DNA from: an uncultured Verrucomicrobiota bacterium
GTDB lineage: Bacteria > Verrucomicrobiota > Verrucomicrobiia > Opitutales > Opitutaceae
DNA: 64,000 nt
Assembly (NCBI GenBank): GCA_903898675.1
Contig: CAIUGM010000022.1
Coordinates: 186,001-250,000, forward strand
Reading direction: 5' to 3'
The notes beneath the pieces were generated by a model that was given only the letters and a program-made list of their open reading frames with translations, was not told the DNA's origin and did not search any database. Below, in pieces: positions 59,679 to 64,000 of the stretch. The translations under genes and the position numbers were made by a program. Each line of letters opens with the position of its first letter. Position 1 is the stretch's first letter.

Positions 59679-62600
59679 TCGATCGTCTCCAGGTAATTCA
59701 CCAGATCGTCGATCTGCAGGGCGGTGAGCTGCGAGGTGCCGCCGTGGGCGTCGCTCGCGATGCGTCCGCCGGTCTGGAGGTGGACCTTGGCGGCGTTCGT
59801 GCCCTGCGGGATCATATAGGTCTCATTGAATCCGATTTCGCGGCGACCGGGCCGCTCGGGCGAACCGCCGAAGAGCGGCTCGTATTTGAACCAGCCCAGC
59901 CCAGGGACGCCCGGCGCCGCGATGACCTCGCGCAGCGAGCGGGCCATGGCGTTGTGCAGGAAGAGCGGCGGCCGGTCCCACGCGCCGCGGAGCTGCAGCG
60001 GCGTGATGTGCTGGTTCTGGTCCGGGTTCTCGGCGCGCCCGATATCCCACGGCTCCAGGTCGTGGCGGATGCCGGCGAGGTAATCGAGCCGGTACATGCT
60101 GATCAGCGTGAAGCCGGTGTCGCGCACGCTGAGCGGCACCTGCGGCGGCACAACCTGCCGGGGATTGTTGGGAAAATCCTTCTTCGCGAAATTCGGCGCC
60201 GGGTGGCAGGACACGCAGCCGAGCTGGGGGTGGTTGAACAGGGCCTTGCCGCGGCGGACGGACGCCGCGGCCTGGTCGAACGGATTGGGCATCAGCCGCG
60301 GCTCGTGCGCCTGCCACTCGCCGACGAACCGCTGAAAATCGCGGAGCACAAAGGATTTTCCAAAATACTTCAGCGACTGCCGCCGGAAGAATTCCGCGCG
60401 CCGCTCCTCGAGGTTCGCCTCGTTGCCGGCCGCAGACGTCGTCTTGGATTGGATGTCCTGCACGGCGAGCACCGGGGCGTGCGCCTCGATGTCGCGGTAG
60501 TCCCCGGTGCCGATCAAGTCCTTGAAGTCGTCCGCGGGGCAGTGCTCCATCAGCATCGACCGCGGGTCGTAGACCGAGAGCGAGCCTTCGAGGAAGAACG
60601 GCTGGATGCCCCAGAGGCTTTTCTGCTGCGGCGGCAACATTGTGGTGCCCTCGACCAGGTTGCCGACCTTGCTCTGGCCGGTGAGGTATTCCTGCCCCTG
60701 GATCTGGCTCACCCCCCACCCGCGCCCGTCGTTCAGCTCGTCGTTGTGGCAACTCTCGCACGACTGGTCGTTGTCGCTCGTGAAGATCGACGTGTGGACC
60801 AGGAACTCGCCGCGCTCGGCACTGGTGACGCCGAGGGGCAGTTTGTACAGCGCGGGATCGGTGGGCACTTCGCGCGACGCCCCGGTCCGGCGGTCGATCA
60901 CGGAAAGCGAGCTGCCGTAGAAATTCGCGACGAAGAGCAATCCGTCGGAGGGCGAGCCCGCCACCCCCGCCGCGATCCCGAAGGGCTCTCCGCCCGTGCC
61001 GAAATTGCGGACGGGCGTGAGGATATCGCTCGGATCCATGGCGTCCGGGTTGAACTCGAGCTCCTGCACCTCGCAGGAGGCCTGCATCGTGACGAAGAGG
61101 TGGTTGCCGATGACGGCCATCTTTTCCGGGAGCGCGCCGACCACGCGCATGAGATCCGGCGGGATGTCGCCCTTCGTGTCCGGGTACATCGACTCCGCGG
61201 TGTCCGACGTGTAGCGCACCCAGTTGCGATGCGCTTCATAGCGGTTCGCCTTCAGCAGGTAGGTCAGGCCGGACGGCGGCGGCTCCGCCGGGACCGGCAG
61301 CTGGCTGACGTTGATCACGACGAGGTCGTTCTGGATGTCGCGGAACTTGAAGTTGGCGGTGCCGTCGGTCGCCTCGAAGGGCCCGAGGATCTCCTGCTCG
61401 TCCTTGGGGTGCACGGCGGCGGTGTTGATGTCGCGCCAGACCGTGTATTGCGACGCGGCGTTGGTGCGGTCCCAGGTCTCGCCGCCCCACGGGTCGCGTT
61501 CCTTGGCGGTGCCGAAGCCCACGCCCATCGTCGTGACCACCAGCCAGTCGTCGCCGGTTTTCGGCGAACGCAGGATCTTCACGTCCTTCGCGACATTCTG
61601 GATGTAGATCGCCCCGACTTCCTTGTTCAGGCGGGTGTCGATGATCGAGATATCCTGCGTGCCGGCGTTGCCGACGTAGAGGTGCCGCCCGTCCGAGCTC
61701 AGCGCGACCACCTTGGGCTTGCTGCGCCGGTTGCCCACGTCGATGCCCGGCCCGATCTGGGTCGAGTCGATCCACTGCGCGACCGCCTGGTAGTCCGCGT
61801 CGTTCGCCGGATCGCCGAACACGACGGTCTGGCCGGCGTGGCCGGCAAAAAGCGGCATTGCGTCCGCGTAGCCGCCGTCGCGGGTGCGGGTGACCGCCCG
61901 CAGCAGCCGGCTGTGGGCGGAGGAACCGGGGACGATGTGATCGAGCGCCGAGATGAAACTGGCGCGAAGGTCGGCGCCGGCCACGAAGCCGCCCCGCTTC
62001 ACGTCGTGGCAGGCGGTCGTCCCGCAGCTTTGCTGCAGGATCCGGCCGATGCCGTTCGGCGCGAAGTAGGCCTGGTCGTCGAGCCCGCCGACCACGCGCA
62101 TTTTCGCCGAGAACAGGTCGCCCTCGGCGATGATATCAATGACGAGGACCTCATCGAGGTAGCGGTCGGCGACCCAGGCGGTCTTGCCGTCGGGGGAAAA
62201 CGTCATGCCCTGCGCGTAGAAATCCAGCGGGATCTCACCCACGACCTCGTCGCGCCGGGTGTCGATGATGCTGATGAAATTGGAAAACCGGTTCCCGACG
62301 AACAGGTGCCGGCCGTCCGGATGCAGGTGCAGCCGCATCGGCGCGGAGCCCGCCGGGCCGGGTTCGCCCGCCGGCTTGAGGGGAATCCGCTTGGTCATCT
62401 TCCCCGAAGCCACGTCGTAGACGGCGATCTCGGAGCCCGGCCGCAGCTCGGAACCGAGCAAGCTGAGGTAGGCCTTGGTGCCGTCGCCACAGACCGCGAC
62501 GTCGATGGGGTGATCGCGACGGGGCTGCGGTTCGGGCGCCGGATGTGGATTGGGCACCGGCTTTAAATTTTCGCGGGACCAGGTCGCGCCGTAGGCCCAT

Positions 62601-62830
62601 TGCCGGCTGGTCTGCCGGCCGAAGCGCGACGGCGGATTGCCGGTGTCGGCCTGTTCCACGACCTGTGCGAGCTCCGGCGACAGGACGCCATACGGGGCAT
62701 GCATTCCGCCGGCATCATACACGGTGGCGGGGCTGGCGGCCGCCGGGGCGGCGGGCGCAACCGACGGCGGAGTGAGTGTGAGGAGCACCAACGCGGCCAG
62801 CCCGGGCGGAATTTGAATTCGCAGTTTCAT
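59675..62830 (-). CDS. Secreted beta-propeller multihaem protein, MauG/cytochrome c peroxidase-like
   Basis: 1051 aa with signal peptide (LAALVLLTLTPPSVAPAAPA). Repeated YVTN-type propeller blades occur (HPDGRHLFVGNRFSNFISII, SPDGKTAWVADRYLDEVLVI, SSDGRHLYVGNAGTQDISII). Haem motifs: an unusual CGTTACH (CX4CH, near 269), CESCH (near 691) and CVSCH (near 872), the last two in the di-haem peroxidase-like part that includes PLSVRDTGFTLISMYRLDY. Such proteins are periplasmic oxidoreductases. It overlaps the upstream haem protein gene by 1 nt (TGATG), so the two are coupled. Substrate unknown. Confidence 0.85.
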   Translation of the reverse strand: MKLRIQIPPGLAALVLLTLTPPSVAPAAPAAASPATVYDAGGMHAPYGVLSPELAQVVEQADTGNPPSRFGRQTSRQWAYGATWSRENLKPVPNPHPAPEPQPRRDHPIDVAVCGDGTKAYLSLLGSELRPGSEIAVYDVASGKMTKRIPLKPAGEPGPAGSAPMRLHLHPDGRHLFVGNRFSNFISIIDTRRDEVVGEIPLDFYAQGMTFSPDGKTAWVADRYLDEVLVIDIIAEGDLFSAKMRVVGGLDDQAYFAPNGIGRILQQSCGTTACHDVKRGGFVAGADLRASFISALDHIVPGSSAHSRLLRAVTRTRDGGYADAMPLFAGHAGQTVVFGDPANDADYQAVAQWIDSTQIGPGIDVGNRRSKPKVVALSSDGRHLYVGNAGTQDISIIDTRLNKEVGAIYIQNVAKDVKILRSPKTGDDWLVVTTMGVGFGTAKERDPWGGETWDRTNAASQYTVWRDINTAAVHPKDEQEILGPFEATDGTANFKFRDIQNDLVVINVSQLPVPAEPPPSGLTYLLKANRYEAHRNWVRYTSDTAESMYPDTKGDIPPDLMRVVGALPEKMAVIGNHLFVTMQASCEVQELEFNPDAMDPSDILTPVRNFGTGGEPFGIAAGVAGSPSDGLLFVANFYGSSLSVIDRRTGASREVPTDPALYKLPLGVTSAERGEFLVHTSIFTSDNDQSCESCHNDELNDGRGWGVSQIQGQEYLTGQSKVGNLVEGTTMLPPQQKSLWGIQPFFLEGSLSVYDPRSMLMEHCPADDFKDLIGTGDYRDIEAHAPVLAVQDIQSKTTSAAGNEANLEERRAEFFRRQSLKYFGKSFVLRDFQRFVGEWQAHEPRLMPNPFDQAAASVRRGKALFNHPQLGCVSCHPAPNFAKKDFPNNPRQVVPPQVPLSVRDTGFTLISMYRLDYLAGIRHDLEPWDIGRAENPDQNQHITPLQLRGAWDRPPLFLHNAMARSLREVIAAPGVPGLGWFKYEPLFGGSPERPGRREIGFNETYMIPQGTNAAKVHLQTGGRIASDAHGGTSQLTALQIDDLVNYLETIE

Positions 62831-64000
62831 CAGAGGCTACGCACGTAGGCGATGAGGTCGTCGAGCTCCTGCGGGGTCAGCCCCTTGGTGCGGCCGTGCA
62901 GGTCGTTCGGGTTATGCTCGGTGAAGAGCGAGAGCAGCGTGGGCGCGCGGCCGTCGTGAAGGTAGGGCGCGGTGCGGTAACAGCTGCGGAGGGACGGGGT
63001 GTCGAAACGATTCCGGAAATCGTTGGGCGTGCCGAAGCCGAGGTCGTGAAACTTCAGGTCGGAATAGGTCGGGCCCGGATGGCAGGCCACACATCCGGCA
63101 ACTGTGTAGAGTTTCTGGCCGCGCCCGATGGCCGCCGGATTGAGGTTGCGGTAGGGGTTTGGCGCGCGGTCGGGATGCGAGAGGTATTCCGTGATCGGGC
63201 CCTGGACATGCGCGGTCGGCACAAAACCCTGGAAACGTTCGCCCGCGCCCACCCCGTCGCGCAGGTCCGCGCGGACGCCACTCCACATCGCCGGCGGGGT
63301 ATCGTGCGTGTCCTGGAGCGACTTGTTGTTCTTCGCGTTGCCGAGCCCGTCGTTGGCGAGGTCCCAGTTGAGCCCGTCGCTCGAGGTGTCCTCCTGGTGG
63401 CAGCTCGTGCAGCTGAGCCAGTTCTGGTAGGTGATCCGGCCGTCGTTGGCCATCAGCTCGCCCTTGCGCCACTCCGTCATCTCCTGCCCCGGGCCGAGCG
63501 GGATCGTCGCGCGCAGGGCGCCGGTCTCGGCGTCGAGCACGGTCACGGTGTCGCTGAAGTAATTCGCGACAAGCAGCTCGCCCGTCGCCTCGCTCAAGGC
63601 CAGCGAGCGCGGCCCGAGTCCGCCCGCCGGCACGCGGCGGGCGATCTGCTGTCGCTGCAGGATTTCCACGTCCTCCTCCAGCCGCTGGATCTGCCGCGGC
63701 GCCTTCGCCTGCGCGGCAAGCTCGAGCGCCGCGGGGAGGTCGACGATCGCGACCTCGTGAATGCCGGCGAGACTGACGTAGAGGCGTTTCGCATCGGACG
63801 ACACCGCAATCCCGCAAGGATTCGTCGCCCCGGAAAGCAGTTGGTCGAGCAACAGCGTGACCCGGCGGTTGGGCTGCGTAAGATCGAGCACCGAGAAGCC
63901 GTTGGAGTTGATCCAGCCCCGCTCCATCTGGACGGTCGGCACTTCATTGTGGGAGACGAGATTGGTGAGGAAGGCCCAGCGGCCGTCCGGGCTGCAGGTG
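62830..64000 (-). CDS. Beta-propeller di-haem peroxidase-like protein (partial, 5' end outside window)
   Basis: About 390 codons are visible, open to the right edge, beginning inside a propeller blade (CSPDGRWAFLTNLVSHNEV). Blades at SSDAKRLYVSLAGIHEVAIV and SEATGELLVANYFSDTVTVL precede two haem sites, CTSCHQED and CVACHPGP, and the MauG/CcpA-type segment FDTPSLRSCYRTAPYLHDGR. A paralogue of the next gene. A downstream GTG at 63942 is not the true start because the frame and homology continue beyond it. Confidence 0.85.
   Translation of the reverse strand, partial: TCSPDGRWAFLTNLVSHNEVPTVQMERGWINSNGFSVLDLTQPNRRVTLLLDQLLSGATNPCGIAVSSDAKRLYVSLAGIHEVAIVDLPAALELAAQAKAPRQIQRLEEDVEILQRQQIARRVPAGGLGPRSLALSEATGELLVANYFSDTVTVLDAETGALRATIPLGPGQEMTEWRKGELMANDGRITYQNWLSCTSCHQEDTSSDGLNWDLANDGLGNAKNNKSLQDTHDTPPAMWSGVRADLRDGVGAGERFQGFVPTAHVQGPITEYLSHPDRAPNPYRNLNPAAIGRGQKLYTVAGCVACHPGPTYSDLKFHDLGFGTPNDFRNRFDTPSLRSCYRTAPYLHDGRAPTLLSLFTEHNPNDLHGRTKGLTPQELDDLIAYVRSL

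Noticed and set aside
59744-62566. 940-codon open frame on the plus strand opposite the haem propeller gene
   Set aside because: The minus-strand protein has a signal peptide, blades and haem motifs; the antisense frame has none.

Overview
The window is a GC-rich bacterial chromosome segment. The dense ribosomal and RNA polymerase block, the protein sequences (notably EF-Tu) and the ExbB/ExbD, MauG-like and SUMF1-like accessory genes suggest Verrucomicrobiota, most likely Opitutaceae. That placement is inference from remembered family similarity; no search was run. I see no insertion sequence, prophage, CRISPR array or rRNA gene.

Region 1 (1-16.5 kb, minus strand) is one continuous str-S10-spc-alpha superoperon. 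In transcription order it is rpsL, rpsG, fusA, rpsJ, rplC, rplD, rplW, rplB, rpsS, rplV, rpsC, rplP, rpmC, rpsQ, rplN, rplX, rplE, rpsN, rpsH, rplF, rplR, rpsE, rplO, secY, a degenerate adk, map, rpsM, rpsK and the start of rpsD. rpmD, rpmJ and infA are missing from their usual places. Region 2 (17-29.9 kb, minus strand) is the rif cluster: tRNA-Thr, tuf, tRNA-Trp, secE, nusG, rplK, rplA, rplJ, rplL, rpoB, rpoC, ended by a strong intrinsic terminator. The two regions together make much of the translation machinery, core RNA polymerase, NusG and the Sec channel.

Region 3 (29.9-54.7 kb) is a mosaic of short operons on both strands. It holds an ExbB/ExbD energy-transduction operon with a large TPR protein and a TonB-like protein, a lemA-ybjQ-M48 protease operon, sufE, a TatD-like hydrolase, tcdA, malic enzyme, an hsp33-pnuC-ribosylnicotinamide kinase operon, a membrane hydroxylase, msrA, an Hsp15-like S4 protein, a secreted amidohydrolase, ettA, a beta-CASP nuclease, an unusual aquaporin and two PilT-type ATPases.

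Region 4 (54.7 kb to the right edge, minus strand) is a tightly coupled, partly overlapping cluster: two beta-propeller/haem (MauG-peroxidase-like) secreted proteins, two SUMF1-domain proteins, a small lipoprotein, a chorismatase-like enzyme and a class I DAHP synthase. It looks like an envelope redox system joined to production of a chorismate-derived aromatic compound, and is my main candidate for an undescribed system.

Other notable signals are an EF-Tu whose switch I effector loop lacks the usual RGITI motif, an adenylate kinase relic without P-loop or LID, an RNA polymerase beta' lacking most of its second zinc site, G-free leaders without Shine-Dalgarno sequences, heptad-phased intergenic repeats and GTAG...CTAC palindromes of REP type.
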